From NCBI GenBank assembly GCA_910588825.1, contig CAJURF010000062.1:1-22506 (forward strand): 22,506 nt of DNA, given 5' to 3'. The notes under the pieces are model-generated. The model searched no databases. It was given only the letters and a program-made list of their open reading frames with translations, and was not told the DNA's origin. Position numbers and translations under genes: made by a program. Below are positions 5,134 to 13,227 of the stretch, in pieces (the stretch's first letter is position 1; the number at the start of each line of letters is the position of its first letter). Origin of the DNA: an uncultured Lachnospiraceae bacterium (GTDB lineage: Bacteria > Bacillota > Clostridia > Lachnospirales > Lachnospiraceae).

Positions 5134-6825
5134 ATGCGGACTTTATTAAAAAACGGAACAGTTATCAACGTATTTACCGGAGAAGAAGAGCAGGCACAGG
5201 TACTGATGGAAGATGACAGGATTGTGGGGGTGGGAGATTATAATGAGCAGGATGCAGATGAGACACAGGATGTGTCAGGCAGGTATATCTGCCCCGGCTT
5301 CATTGACGGGCATATTCATATTGAAAGCACCATGCTTACGCCTGGGGAATTTGCCCGGGCAGCGCTTCCCCACGGCACCACTTCTGTGATGGCGGACCCC
5401 CATGAGATCGCCAATGTCTGCGGTGCCGCGGGAATCCGTTATATGCTGGAGGCCAGTGAAGGGATTCCAATGACTGTTTATATCATGCTTCCTTCCTGTG
5501 TTCCGGCCACAGGTTTTGACGAGTCCGGGGCTGTCTTAACCGCAGAGGACCTGGAGCCCTTCTATTCCCACCCTCGGGTGTTAGGACTGGCGGAGGTTAT
5601 GGATTATCCAGGTGTCATAGCCCGTGATAGAGAGATTATGAAAAAAATCCGCGCAGCTATCCGCCACGGACGGACGGTAAACGGCCACGCCCCGCTGCTT
5701 TCTGGCAGGGAGCTGGATTGTTACATTGCCGCAGGTATTGGAGATGACCATGAGTGTTCTTCTGTCCAGGAGGCGAAAGAGCGCATCCGCAAGGGCCAGC
5801 GGGTGATGATCCGCCAGGGGACGGCGGCCCCCAATCTCCGGGATCTGCTTCCTCTGCTGGAGGAGCCATGGGCACATCGGTGTCTGCTGGTGAGCGATGA
5901 TAAACATGCGGCTGATTTATTAAACAACGGACATATAGACGCCGCTATCCGCATGGCTGCTCAGGACGGAAGGAATCCCATCACCGCTATCCGCATGGCG
6001 ACGCTGTGGGCGGCGGAATGTTTCGGGCTTTGCGGCGTGGGAGCCATTGCTCCGGGTTACACAGCGGATATTCTGGTATTGGATGATCTCCATCAGGTGA
6101 GAATCCGCCATGTATACCAAAAAGGGCGCATGATTGTGGAAAATGGACGCATGCACCCCTGGAATCCCCCTGCTGTCTGCCCGGATTTGGAGAAAAATGT
6201 ACGCAGTTCTTTCCATATTAATGTGCTTTCAGAAAGAGACTTTTATATGAAGCAGTCGGGTAAGCAAAAATGCCATGTGATCCGTCTGGTGAAGCATCAG
6301 CTGATTACAGAGGACTGGATTACAGACATTGACTTTGATAAAAAAGGCGGAGTGGATTTGAATCGGGATATTCTGAAAATCGCTGTGGCAGAACGGCATA
6401 AAAATACAGGCCATAAATGCATTGGTTTTATTTCCGGAACAGGCATGAAAAGAGGGGCGGCCGCTTCCTCCATTGCCCATGATTCCCACAATCTGATTAT
6501 CATAGGCACAAACGAAGCAGATATGGCTGCTGCGGGAAACCGCGTCCGGGAAATGGGAGGCGGCTGCGCAGCCGTAGCTGACGGGAATATACTGGCAGAA
6601 CTGCCTCTGCCTGTCTCTGGTCTGATGTCGGAGGCTTCAGCCCCTGCTGTGGCAGAGCAGAATCAGAAACTGTGGGAGAGCGAGCGGCTTTTGGGGGTGC
6701 CTGGGGATGTAGAGCTGTTTATGCTCATGGCATTCACAAGCCTGCCCGTCATCCCCCATTTGAAAATCACGACTCAGGGGCTGGTGGATGTTGACAGACA
6801 GCGGATTGTTCCGCTTTGCGAATAG
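5134..6825 (+). CDS. ade: Adenine deaminase
   Basis: A 563-residue amidohydrolase that converts adenine to hypoxanthine and ammonia in purine salvage. Metal-binding residues are visible in PGFIDGHIHIESTMLTPGEF (His60 and His62). They are followed by HGTTSVMADPHEIANV, the VNGHAPLLSG and DDHECSS histidines, and the late LVSDDKHA aspartate. The C-terminal part (HKCIGFISGTGMKRGAAASS and the glycine-rich REMGGG block) is the characteristic second domain of bacterial Ade, which separates it from other amidohydrolases. The length is normal for the family. The ATG at 5134 is chosen over a TTG at 5116 because GGGGGAA lies just upstream of it. The cytosolic enzyme appears to be a single gene, with a short DUF2442 gene close behind. 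Confidence 0.95.
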   Translation: MRTLLKNGTVINVFTGEEEQAQVLMEDDRIVGVGDYNEQDADETQDVSGRYICPGFIDGHIHIESTMLTPGEFARAALPHGTTSVMADPHEIANVCGAAGIRYMLEASEGIPMTVYIMLPSCVPATGFDESGAVLTAEDLEPFYSHPRVLGLAEVMDYPGVIARDREIMKKIRAAIRHGRTVNGHAPLLSGRELDCYIAAGIGDDHECSSVQEAKERIRKGQRVMIRQGTAAPNLRDLLPLLEEPWAHRCLLVSDDKHAADLLNNGHIDAAIRMAAQDGRNPITAIRMATLWAAECFGLCGVGAIAPGYTADILVLDDLHQVRIRHVYQKGRMIVENGRMHPWNPPAVCPDLEKNVRSSFHINVLSERDFYMKQSGKQKCHVIRLVKHQLITEDWITDIDFDKKGGVDLNRDILKIAVAERHKNTGHKCIGFISGTGMKRGAAASSIAHDSHNLIIIGTNEADMAAAGNRVREMGGGCAAVADGNILAELPLPVSGLMSEASAPAVAEQNQKLWESERLLGVPGDVELFMLMAFTSLPVIPHLKITTQGLVDVDRQRIVPLCE

Positions 6826-6844
6826 AAATAATTTAAGGAAGGGG

Positions 6845-7042
6845 ATGAAGCCTTTGATTGAAAAAGGCGGTGTTTTTGAAGTGCTGAAGGACAAAAATAT
6901 CTTTAGAGAAACCCTGACAGTAATCGGATATACTGCTGCATGGGATTTAGAAGGGAATCGGGACGAATCCAAATGTATTGATATCGACCCGTTTGAGCTT
7001 TTTAACAGTCCTGTGGTGCCGGATATCCCGGAAACATGCTAA
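6845..7042 (+). CDS. Short DUF2442-like protein, N-terminally reduced
   Basis: A 65-residue protein. Its opening MKPLIEKGGVFEVLKDKNIF corresponds to the middle of DUF2442, where full members have an additional strand pair of about 20 residues before this point. The AAWDLEGNRDESKCIDIDPFELF block (about 30-52) matches the family's C-terminal half. DUF2442 proteins are small, of unknown function, and often sit near toxin-antitoxin or nitrogen-metabolism genes. AAGGAAGGGG precedes the ATG, so it may be translated even though it looks shortened. It lies 19 bases after adenine deaminase and 14 bases before the lipoprotein gene, probably in one transcript. Confidence 0.65.
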   Translation: MKPLIEKGGVFEVLKDKNIFRETLTVIGYTAAWDLEGNRDESKCIDIDPFELFNSPVVPDIPETC

Positions 7043-7056
7043 ATAGGTGGTATAAA

Positions 7057-8085
7057 ATGGTGTATAAAACGAAATATTTCTGTCTGCTGGCTGCCCTTTT
7101 ACTTTTCCTGGGCGGATGTGCCCACAGCCGGACAGATGGACAAGAGACGGCAGTCTCCAGTCAGCTTACAGACCAGGAGGCTCCGGCGGCGGTGTATACC
7201 TATTCCACAGCCGACGGAAAAGGCAAGAAGATAGAGAAGACCAAAAGCCAGAAGAAAACAAAATCCAAAAAGAAGAAAAGCTACAAAGCTCCGGGGTTTG
7301 CCGGATCTGCCTTCCACGCGGAACTGGCTCAGGGCGACGGCAATGTGCTGCTGGATCTCTCCGCCACGAAAGACGGCTATGTGGCAATAGCCGCCTGGTC
7401 TCCCGCCAGATTGAAATTTCAGGTGACAAAAGGGGAAAGTACGTATACGTATGATATTGCCTCCGACGGAACTCCCTCGGTCTTTCCTCTCCAGGGCGGA
7501 GACGGTGTTTATATGTTCCGCGTAATGGAAAATGTGGTAGACAGCCAATACGCCCAGCTCTACATCGCTGAGGCAGAGGTTGCCATATCCGACGAATTCC
7601 AGCCGTTCCTGCGGCCCAGTGCCTATGTGAATTACACCAAGGATTCCCAGTGTGTCAAGAAAGCCGCCAAGCTGGCGAAGAAGGCGGGAAATGCTGTGGA
7701 GGTAGTGTCCGGAGTGTATGATTATATCTGTAAAACAGTAGATTATGATTTTCCAAAAGCGGCTAATGTCCAGTCTGGATATCTGCCAAACCCGGATGAG
7801 ACCATGGAGACAGGGATGGGCATCTGTTTCGATTACGCCTCCCTGGCGGCAGCCATGCTCCGCAGCCAGGGGATTCCCACCAGGGTGATTTTCGGGTATG
7901 TGTCCCCGGATAATCTATACCACGCCTGGAATATGTTTTATACAAAAGAGACCGGGTGGGTCACAGTTGGCTTTAAAGCGCAGAAAGATCAGTGGACCCG
8001 GATGGATCTGACCTTCGCCGCTAACGGAGCGGAAAGTTCCTTTATTGGGGACGGAAGTAATTATCAGGATGCGTATATGTATTAG
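7057..8085 (+). CDS. Transglutaminase-like domain lipoprotein
   Basis: A 342-residue exported protein. Residues 5-21 form a lipoprotein signal ending in LFLGGC, with Cys21 as the lipidated residue. A lysine-rich linker follows (about 50-80, with runs such as KKTKSKKKKSYK), and then a beta-rich region. The C-terminal transglutaminase-like core has GICFDYASLAAAMLRSQGIP with Cys257, then YHAWNMFY with His289 and RMDLTF with Asp317, giving a complete Cys-His-Asp triad. In bacteria such domains act as cysteine proteases or crosslinking enzymes at the cell surface; the substrate is unknown. The ATG at 7057 follows AGGTGG by six bases; an earlier ATG at 7036 overlaps the upstream gene and lacks a ribosome site. 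Confidence 0.88.
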   Translation: MVYKTKYFCLLAALLLFLGGCAHSRTDGQETAVSSQLTDQEAPAAVYTYSTADGKGKKIEKTKSQKKTKSKKKKSYKAPGFAGSAFHAELAQGDGNVLLDLSATKDGYVAIAAWSPARLKFQVTKGESTYTYDIASDGTPSVFPLQGGDGVYMFRVMENVVDSQYAQLYIAEAEVAISDEFQPFLRPSAYVNYTKDSQCVKKAAKLAKKAGNAVEVVSGVYDYICKTVDYDFPKAANVQSGYLPNPDETMETGMGICFDYASLAAAMLRSQGIPTRVIFGYVSPDNLYHAWNMFYTKETGWVTVGFKAQKDQWTRMDLTFAANGAESSFIGDGSNYQDAYMY

Positions 8086-8103
8086 AGCGTGTCTCAGATA
8101 TCA

Positions 8104-8147
8104 GATAAAAAAGAAGCCGCGGGGAAAGTAGTCATTTCCCCACGGCT
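8104..8147 (-). terminator. Intrinsic terminator whose loop contains the stop codon
   Basis: On the minus strand AGCCGTGGGGAAA pairs with TTTCCCCGCGGCT across a seven-base loop with a single mismatch (8147-8115), and TTCTTTTTTATC follows. The loop holds the TGA stop of the metallophosphoesterase gene (8134-8132). On the plus strand the hairpin has no following T-run, so it mainly serves the minus-strand operon. Confidence 0.85.
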
Positions 8148-9025
8148 GCCGGCCCGCTGATTAATTCTCTGGCCGCGTACAGACTCATATCCGGCTTTAC
8201 CGCAAGCCGCCATTTCACCAGACGGATGCGCATGTGCTCGATTTCCAGACAGGTGATACAGCTGGGATGGACACAGCTTCCGCAGTTGCAGTAGCTGAGA
8301 TCGTCTTCTGAGAGAGACGGCCGGTGGGTATGGCCGGTGATCAGGATGCGGTTTTCCTGCTGGGCATACTGGTACAGGCGGCGTTCTGTCTTCTGCTTCC
8401 GGGTATAATTTTTCGCGGCGCTGGTGGGGTCCAGAACCCCGAAATGTTCCAGGGGTTTCCAGAGATGCCGCACAAGAAAACGGGAGACCCGCCAGAAAAC
8501 AGAATTACAGACATCTGCCTGATGTCCGTGGGTCAGATACAGATCTCTGGAATCGGGAACTGCATTCTCCAGAATAATGCCGGAGTAAATTTTCAGGCCT
8601 GGGAACAGGGGACTTTTCTCCAGATGGGGATTATTCCCGCAGATACGAGGATACTGGCTGTAATTTTTCTGGAGAAAATGGCTGTTCTTCTTGATCATGT
8701 CGTGGTTTCCATGAAGCATGAAAAGGCGGCCCTGCCTGTGAAAATGAGAGAGCAGGCAGAAAATATCGCTGTGTATGGATATAATCTGGCCCATATTTTT
8801 ATTTTCCCACAGTTCATCACCGTCCCCCAGTTCAATATAAGTATACCCCAGCCTGTAGTAGTACTGCAGGGCGCCATAATATAAATTCTGATTTTTCAGA
8901 AAATTATCATTGGTGGTTCCGGTGCCCCGGTGGCAGTCGCTGACCAGCACATATTTACTGCGGTAATTCAGGGGAAGCCTGGGCGCTTCTTCGAAAGATT
9001 TGTCTAGGCGGGAATGGACACTCAT
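8132..9025 (-). CDS. Metallophosphoesterase (calcineurin-like)
   Basis: A 297-residue protein with the full set of binuclear metal motifs: SDCHRG (Asp30, His32), ELGDGDE (Asp68), GNHD (Asn107, His108), THGH (about 165-168) and GHTH (231-234). This order defines the calcineurin-like phosphoesterases. The exact substrate (phosphoprotein, nucleotide or lipid precursor) cannot be deduced. The C-terminal part has a cysteine-rich patch, CNCGSCVHPSCITCLEI, unusual in cysteine count for this otherwise conserved NxGSCVHP strand. Its ATG overlaps the stop of the upstream DUF4474 gene by four bases, so translation is coupled. Its stop codon lies in the terminator loop. Confidence 0.92.
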   Translation of the reverse strand: MSVHSRLDKSFEEAPRLPLNYRSKYVLVSDCHRGTGTTNDNFLKNQNLYYGALQYYYRLGYTYIELGDGDELWENKNMGQIISIHSDIFCLLSHFHRQGRLFMLHGNHDMIKKNSHFLQKNYSQYPRICGNNPHLEKSPLFPGLKIYSGIILENAVPDSRDLYLTHGHQADVCNSVFWRVSRFLVRHLWKPLEHFGVLDPTSAAKNYTRKQKTERRLYQYAQQENRILITGHTHRPSLSEDDLSYCNCGSCVHPSCITCLEIEHMRIRLVKWRLAVKPDMSLYAARELISGPAAVGK

Positions 9026-9909
9026 GAAATCCCCGCCTTTCCCCTTTTATGCTTAAACTTCCGGATACGCAGCATTTTGCGGAACGCAAAAGGCAGAAAT
9101 TCATACAGGTACAGAACTCTGTCTATGGACAAGACAAAAGGCCGGGTGACTGACAGGTAGACCCTGCACCAGAATCGGTTTGCCCATTGGACCATGCGTG
9201 CGTGCAGCCCCTGTACATGTCCGGAGGTGAGAAAACGATAAGAAATCAGATTCCTGTGTCTCTTAATATCCCCGGAATCCACCCCTGCCTTCATCAGTCC
9301 CTGTGCGAAAGCATCTGCCATCTCAGAATCGGGGAAATTCAGCAGAGCATGAAGTGTAAGATAGGAGGGCGGACAAAATGTTCCCAGGCAAAAGGCTGTC
9401 AGCCACCAATGCCTGGCCCCAAGTCTGGCAATGATGCGGCTGCCTGCAGAGAGCACCAGGGAAATCTTCAGCATTTGATGGTCTTTCACACTGTGGAAAT
9501 GGGCAGATTTCCATTCATTTCGGTCCAAAATGCGTCCTGCATGATAGATACCGATTTCACAGCCTGTGTTAATCCCATACTGCCCTTTCCAAAATTCAAT
9601 GAGCCATGTTTCCCCCTTGTAATCAAAATAGACGGGAAGGCAGTCAAGCACCATGTGCAGATGAACAGCCGATTTGTCATAAAAATCACAATACCCGAAC
9701 TCTCTCTGCCAGGCGTCAATCCGTGAGGTGAAAATGTCCCACTTGGGTATATAGGCATAGCCAAACGGCCGGATGATATCATTTAATAACGAACATTTTT
9801 CGGAGGCGGGCATACAGCGGATTTTCCGTATGATTCTGGCCCTGTGCCCGTAGCCCAGGAAAAACAGTATCAGAAGAATAAAAAATATGATAGCAAAGCT
9901 CAAATACAT
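9022..9909 (-). CDS. DUF4474 domain membrane-anchored protein
   Basis: A 295-residue protein with one N-terminal membrane segment (about residues 2-20, rich in Ile, Leu and Phe) followed by a basic stretch. The soluble part resembles DUF4474: RPFGYAYIPKWDIFTSRIDAWQ (about 47-68), then the VHLHMVLDCLPVYFDYKGETWL and EFWKGQYGINTGCEIGIY blocks (about 83-122). The function of the family is unknown. The conserved aromatic and charged strand pattern suggests a binding or enzymatic domain on the inner face of the membrane. AGGAG precedes the ATG. It forms a two-gene operon with the metallophosphoesterase, joined by a four-base overlap, and is transcribed away from the thiamine operon. Confidence 0.82.
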   Translation of the reverse strand: MYLSFAIIFFILLILFFLGYGHRARIIRKIRCMPASEKCSLLNDIIRPFGYAYIPKWDIFTSRIDAWQREFGYCDFYDKSAVHLHMVLDCLPVYFDYKGETWLIEFWKGQYGINTGCEIGIYHAGRILDRNEWKSAHFHSVKDHQMLKISLVLSAGSRIIARLGARHWWLTAFCLGTFCPPSYLTLHALLNFPDSEMADAFAQGLMKAGVDSGDIKRHRNLISYRFLTSGHVQGLHARMVQWANRFWCRVYLSVTRPFVLSIDRVLYLYEFLPFAFRKMLRIRKFKHKRGKAGIS

Positions 9910-10008
9910 CTTGAATCTCCTGTTAAGATTTTGGTATATTTTATGAATTTTCTTATTAAATGTGCGGATTTTTCGTTAACATCTTCATAGATAACCGCAA
10001 TTTTTCCC

Positions 10009-10037
10009 TTGCAATTTCCTCACAAACCATGTATAAT
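10009..10037 (+). promoter_or_regulatory. Sigma-A type promoter of the thiamine operon
   Basis: TTGCAA (10009-10014) and a perfect TATAAT (10032-10037) are 17 bases apart. Transcription starts about ten bases before the riboswitch aptamer. Confidence 0.8.
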
Positions 10038-10051
10038 GCACTCAACAATTA

Positions 10052-10145
10052 AACAGACGGGAGCTTGTATGACAGGCTGAGAGGAAGGTATGACCTTCGA
10101 CCGATAACCTGATTTGGATAATGCCAACGTAGGGATAACTGAGTA
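10052..10145 (+). ncRNA. TPP riboswitch (THI element)
   Basis: The conserved aptamer is plain: ACGGGAGC near the 5' end, GGCTGAGA in the pyrimidine-sensing arm, a variable AGGAAGGTATGACCTTC hairpin, then CGATAACCTGAT, and the pyrophosphate-sensing segment GGATAATGCCAACGTAGGGA. Thiamine pyrophosphate binding would favour the terminator at 10159-10197 and switch off the eight thiamine genes downstream. Confidence 0.97.
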
Positions 10146-10158
10146 TACGTATATTTTT

Positions 10159-10197
10159 AACGGAAAGTTGACCAGACGGCAGCTTTCCGTTTTTTGT
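10159..10197 (+). terminator. Riboswitch expression-platform terminator
   Basis: AACGGAAAGTTG (10159-10170) pairs with CAGCTTTCCGTT (10180-10191) through one G-U wobble, followed by TTTT. It lies between the TPP aptamer and thiS, so it is a transcription-attenuation switch. Confidence 0.9.
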
Positions 10198-10263
10198 CGT
10201 ATAAGGAAATGTCTTTAAACATTATTTATGGACGGTTCCTAAGAAACTTCGGGAGGATAGGAT

Positions 10264-10458
10264 ATGGTGAAAATCAACGGGGAATATCTTGATATTGCCG
10301 GGAAAACAGTGGCGGAATATGTTCATGATGCCGGCTATGACACCCAGCGTATTGCAGTTGAGCGAAACGGAAAGATTCTGCCGCGGGCGCAGTTTTCTGA
10401 GACAGTACTGACGGAAAACGACAGTGTGGAAGTGGTCAGTTTCGTGGGAGGAGGCTGA
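10264..10458 (+). CDS. thiS: Sulfur carrier protein ThiS
   Basis: A 64-residue ubiquitin-like protein ending in FVGGG. The C-terminal Gly-Gly is adenylated by ThiF and converted to a thiocarboxylate that supplies sulfur to the thiazole ring. The KINGEYLDIAGKTVAEYV start and the NGKILPRAQFSETVLTENDSVEVVSFVGGG end match the beta-grasp fold of ThiS. GGGAGGA precedes the ATG. It is the first gene of the thiamine operon, directly behind the riboswitch, and its stop nearly touches the TTG start of thiF. Confidence 0.95.
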   Translation: MVKINGEYLDIAGKTVAEYVHDAGYDTQRIAVERNGKILPRAQFSETVLTENDSVEVVSFVGGG

Positions 10459-10459
10459 A

Positions 10460-11095
10460 TTGGTACCCACAAAGGAAGAAATGGAGGAGGCATTGAATCA
10501 GCGGCACGGCGCCAGGCTGCAGGAAGCGTTTTCTTCCACGTCTGTTGCTGTGTGTGGTCTGGGTGGTCTGGGTTCGAACATTGCCACAGCACTTGCCCGG
10601 GCAGGGATTGGGAAGCTGACGCTCATTGATTTCGACAGGGTGGATATTTCCAATCTGCATCGGCAGCAGTACAAAGCATCCCAAACAGGCCGGTACAAGA
10701 CAGAGGCATTGGCTGCAAACATAGCGGAAATCGCGCCCTATACAGAACTGGAGATACATACTGTCTCCATCACCAGGGAGAATGCGGCAGAATTGCTAAG
10801 GGGCGCCCATATTATCTGCGAGGCGTTTGACGATGCCGGGTGTAAGGCCATGCTTGCCAATACGGTTCTGGAAACCATGCCGGACAAATATCTTGTGGCG
10901 GCCTCCGGCATGGCAGGACTTGGGAGCGCTAATCAGATTCAGACCCGCCGGATTACAGAGCGTTTCTATCTATGCGGGGATGGCGTCAGCGACGCGGACA
11001 CCGGCATGGGCCTTGTGTCTTCCCGGGTTATGCTCTGCGCTGCCCATCAGGCACATATGGTTTTGCGCATCTTAGCAGGTGAGCTTCAGGCGTAG
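10460..11095 (+). CDS. thiF: ThiS adenylyltransferase ThiF
   Basis: A 211-residue E1-like enzyme that adenylates the ThiS C-terminus. The nucleotide site CGLGGLGS is at residues 32-39, and LTLIDFDRVDISNLHRQQY (about 53-71) supplies the ATP-contacting Asp and Arg. Cys172 in FYLCGDG is a possible catalytic or persulfide cysteine. It is shorter than the E. coli protein and lacks the paired CxxC zinc motifs, as is usual for clostridial ThiF. A TTG start at 10460 is preferred: GGGAGGAGG lies in the last codons of thiS, seven bases upstream, and VPTKEEMEEAL is the usual family start. The ATG at 10424 lies inside thiS. Confidence 0.93.
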   Translation: MVPTKEEMEEALNQRHGARLQEAFSSTSVAVCGLGGLGSNIATALARAGIGKLTLIDFDRVDISNLHRQQYKASQTGRYKTEALAANIAEIAPYTELEIHTVSITRENAAELLRGAHIICEAFDDAGCKAMLANTVLETMPDKYLVAASGMAGLGSANQIQTRRITERFYLCGDGVSDADTGMGLVSSRVMLCAAHQAHMVLRILAGELQA

Positions 11096-11187
11096 CGCAT
11101 CTTCAGAAACGGACGCGGCGCGGGAAAGATAGTGCCTGGCAGCAAAGGTTTACCTGGTGAAAAAAGAAAAGAAAGAAGGGACATCAC

Positions 11188-11958
11188 ATGAATGACGACA
11201 AACTTATGATCGGCGGACATGAATTTCACTCCCGCTTTATCTTAGGCTCAGGGAAATATTCCCTGAAGCTTATTGAAGCGGCTGTAAAGGATGCAGGAGC
11301 GGAAATTATCACCGTGGCTGTCCGCCGGGCAAATACAAAGGAGCAGGAAAATATTCTGGACTTTATTCCCAGAGGTGTCACACTGCTTCCCAATACCAGC
11401 GGCGCGAGAACTGCCCAGGAGGCAGTCCGCATTGCCAGGCTGGCACGGGAATTGGGGTGTGGAGATTTTGTCAAAATAGAGATTATGCGCGACTCAAAGT
11501 ATCTTCTCCCGGATAATCAGGAGACGATCAGGGCGTCTGAGATTCTTGCGAAAGAGGGATTTATTGTTATGCCGTATATGTATCCTGACCTGAATGCTGC
11601 ACGGGATCTGGCAAATGCAGGGGCCGCGGCAGTTATGCCTCTGGCGGCTCCCATCGGTTCCAATAAGGGGCTGGCAGCCAAAGAGTTTATTCAGATTCTG
11701 ATTGATGAAATCGATCTTCCTATTATTGTGGATGCCGGTATCGGCAGGCCGTCCCAGGCGTGTGAAGCCATGGAAATGGGGGCGGCGGCTATTATGGCGA
11801 ATACGGCTTTGGCAACTGCCGGAGACATCCCCGCCATGGCCTCGGCTTTCGGCCAGGCGGTTGAGGCGGGGCGGAAGGCTTATCTGGCCGGGCTTGGCAG
11901 GGTGCTCACCCGGGGAGCGGCGGCCTCGGACCCACTGACCGGATTCCTCCGGGATTAG
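11188..11958 (+). CDS. thiG: Thiazole synthase ThiG
   Basis: A 256-residue TIM-barrel enzyme that condenses 1-deoxy-D-xylulose 5-phosphate, dehydroglycine and the ThiS thiocarboxylate into the thiazole phosphate. GSGKYSLKLIEAAV starts the barrel. Lys96 in GDFVKIEIM is the Schiff-base lysine, and AAPIGSNKGL and VDAGIGRPSQACEAMEMGA form the phosphate-binding end. The length is normal. AGAAGGGA precedes the ATG. About 90 bases without features separate it from thiF. It is followed closely by thiH, its partner. Confidence 0.97.
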   Translation: MNDDKLMIGGHEFHSRFILGSGKYSLKLIEAAVKDAGAEIITVAVRRANTKEQENILDFIPRGVTLLPNTSGARTAQEAVRIARLARELGCGDFVKIEIMRDSKYLLPDNQETIRASEILAKEGFIVMPYMYPDLNAARDLANAGAAAVMPLAAPIGSNKGLAAKEFIQILIDEIDLPIIVDAGIGRPSQACEAMEMGAAAIMANTALATAGDIPAMASAFGQAVEAGRKAYLAGLGRVLTRGAAASDPLTGFLRD

Positions 11959-11973
11959 AAGGGGGCCAAAATT

Positions 11974-13227
11974 ATGAAAAATCAATTTCTTGTAGATTCC
12001 AGGCACCTGACGCCGGAAGCGCTGGCGAAAAAGCACCGGCTGGAGACAGACCCCTCCTTTCGCAAAGACCCCATGCAGTATCTGCCTGGTATGGAAAAAA
12101 TCCAGTCGGATATATGCGAAAAGGTCATGGAACAGATGCATTCTTATGACTATTCCAAATATACCGCCGCAGATGTGCAGGCGGCTTTAAGACACGAAAC
12201 CTGTTCTGTAGAAAATTTCAAAGCACTGCTGTCCCCTGCGGCGGAACCGTTTCTGGAGCAGATGGCTCAGAGGGCACGGATTGAAACCGGTAAGCATTTT
12301 GGCAATACGGTGTATCTGTTCACGCCTCTTTATATTGCCAATTACTGTGAGAATTACTGTGTGTACTGCGGATTTAACTGCTATAACCATATCAGCCGGA
12401 TGAAGCTGGACATGGAGCGCATCGAACAGGAAATGAAGGTCATTGCCCAAAGCGGTATGGAGGAAATTCTCATCCTCACCGGTGAGAGCCGGGCCAAAAG
12501 CGGCGTGGAGTATATCGGAGAAGCCTGCCGTCTGGCGGGGAAATATTTCCGCATGGTGGGAATTGAGATTTACCCAGTCAATACGGATGAATACCGCTAT
12601 CTCCACCAGTGCGGCGCGGACTATGTTACCGTGTTTCAGGAGACCTACGATGTCAATCAGTATGAAGCGCTGCATCTTTTCGGACATAAGCGTGTGTGGC
12701 CCTACCGCTTTGACGCTCAGGAGCGTGCTCTTATGGGCGGTATGCGGGGGGCAGCCTTTTCGGCACTTCTGGGGCTTTCGGATTTTCGCAGGGATGCCCT
12801 TGCCAGCGCTCTGCACGTGTATTACCTGCAGAGAAAATACCCTCATGCAGAAATGTCCCTGTCCTGTCCCAGACTGCGGCCCATTATCAACAATGATAAG
12901 ATTCATCCACAGGATGTGCACGAAAAGCAGCTTTGCCAGATTATCTGCGCTTACCGCATCTTTCTGCCTTTTGTGGGCATTACCGTATCATCCCGTGAAA
13001 GCGCCCGGTTCCGGGACGGCATTGTAAAGATTGCCGCCACGAAGGTATCTGCCGGGGTGTCCACAGGCATCGGCGACCACGAGAGCAAATATACGGGAAA
13101 GGAGCCTGGCCAGGCACAGGGGGACGAGCAGTTTGAAATCGACGATAACCGCAGTCTTGACAGAATGTATCGAGATATTTCCCAGGAGGGACTGCAGCCT
13201 GTGCTGAATGATTATCTGTATGTGTGA
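11974..13227 (+). CDS. thiH: Tyrosine lyase ThiH (radical SAM, 2-iminoacetate synthase)
   Basis: A 417-residue radical SAM enzyme that splits tyrosine to p-cresol and dehydroglycine for ThiG. The iron-sulfur motif CENYCVYCGF gives Cys125, Cys129 and Cys132. The ILTGESRAKSGVEYIGEA and GIEIYPVNTDEY stretches are typical of ThiH, and GIGDHESKYTG near the C-terminus belongs to the C-terminal (BATS-type) region. The oxygen-sensitive mechanism, with no thiO (glycine oxidase) in the operon, points to an anaerobe. The N-terminal extension before the core is somewhat longer than in E. coli. Spacing to thiG is 15 bases, and its end overlaps the start of tenI. Confidence 0.97.
   Translation: MKNQFLVDSRHLTPEALAKKHRLETDPSFRKDPMQYLPGMEKIQSDICEKVMEQMHSYDYSKYTAADVQAALRHETCSVENFKALLSPAAEPFLEQMAQRARIETGKHFGNTVYLFTPLYIANYCENYCVYCGFNCYNHISRMKLDMERIEQEMKVIAQSGMEEILILTGESRAKSGVEYIGEACRLAGKYFRMVGIEIYPVNTDEYRYLHQCGADYVTVFQETYDVNQYEALHLFGHKRVWPYRFDAQERALMGGMRGAAFSALLGLSDFRRDALASALHVYYLQRKYPHAEMSLSCPRLRPIINNDKIHPQDVHEKQLCQIICAYRIFLPFVGITVSSRESARFRDGIVKIAATKVSAGVSTGIGDHESKYTGKEPGQAQGDEQFEIDDNRSLDRMYRDISQEGLQPVLNDYLYV

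Noticed and set aside
11494..12921. Two minus-strand open frames of over 200 codons under thiG and thiH
   Set aside because: They lie entirely opposite well-identified thiamine genes, have histidine- and arginine-rich shadow composition and no ribosome site or family match.
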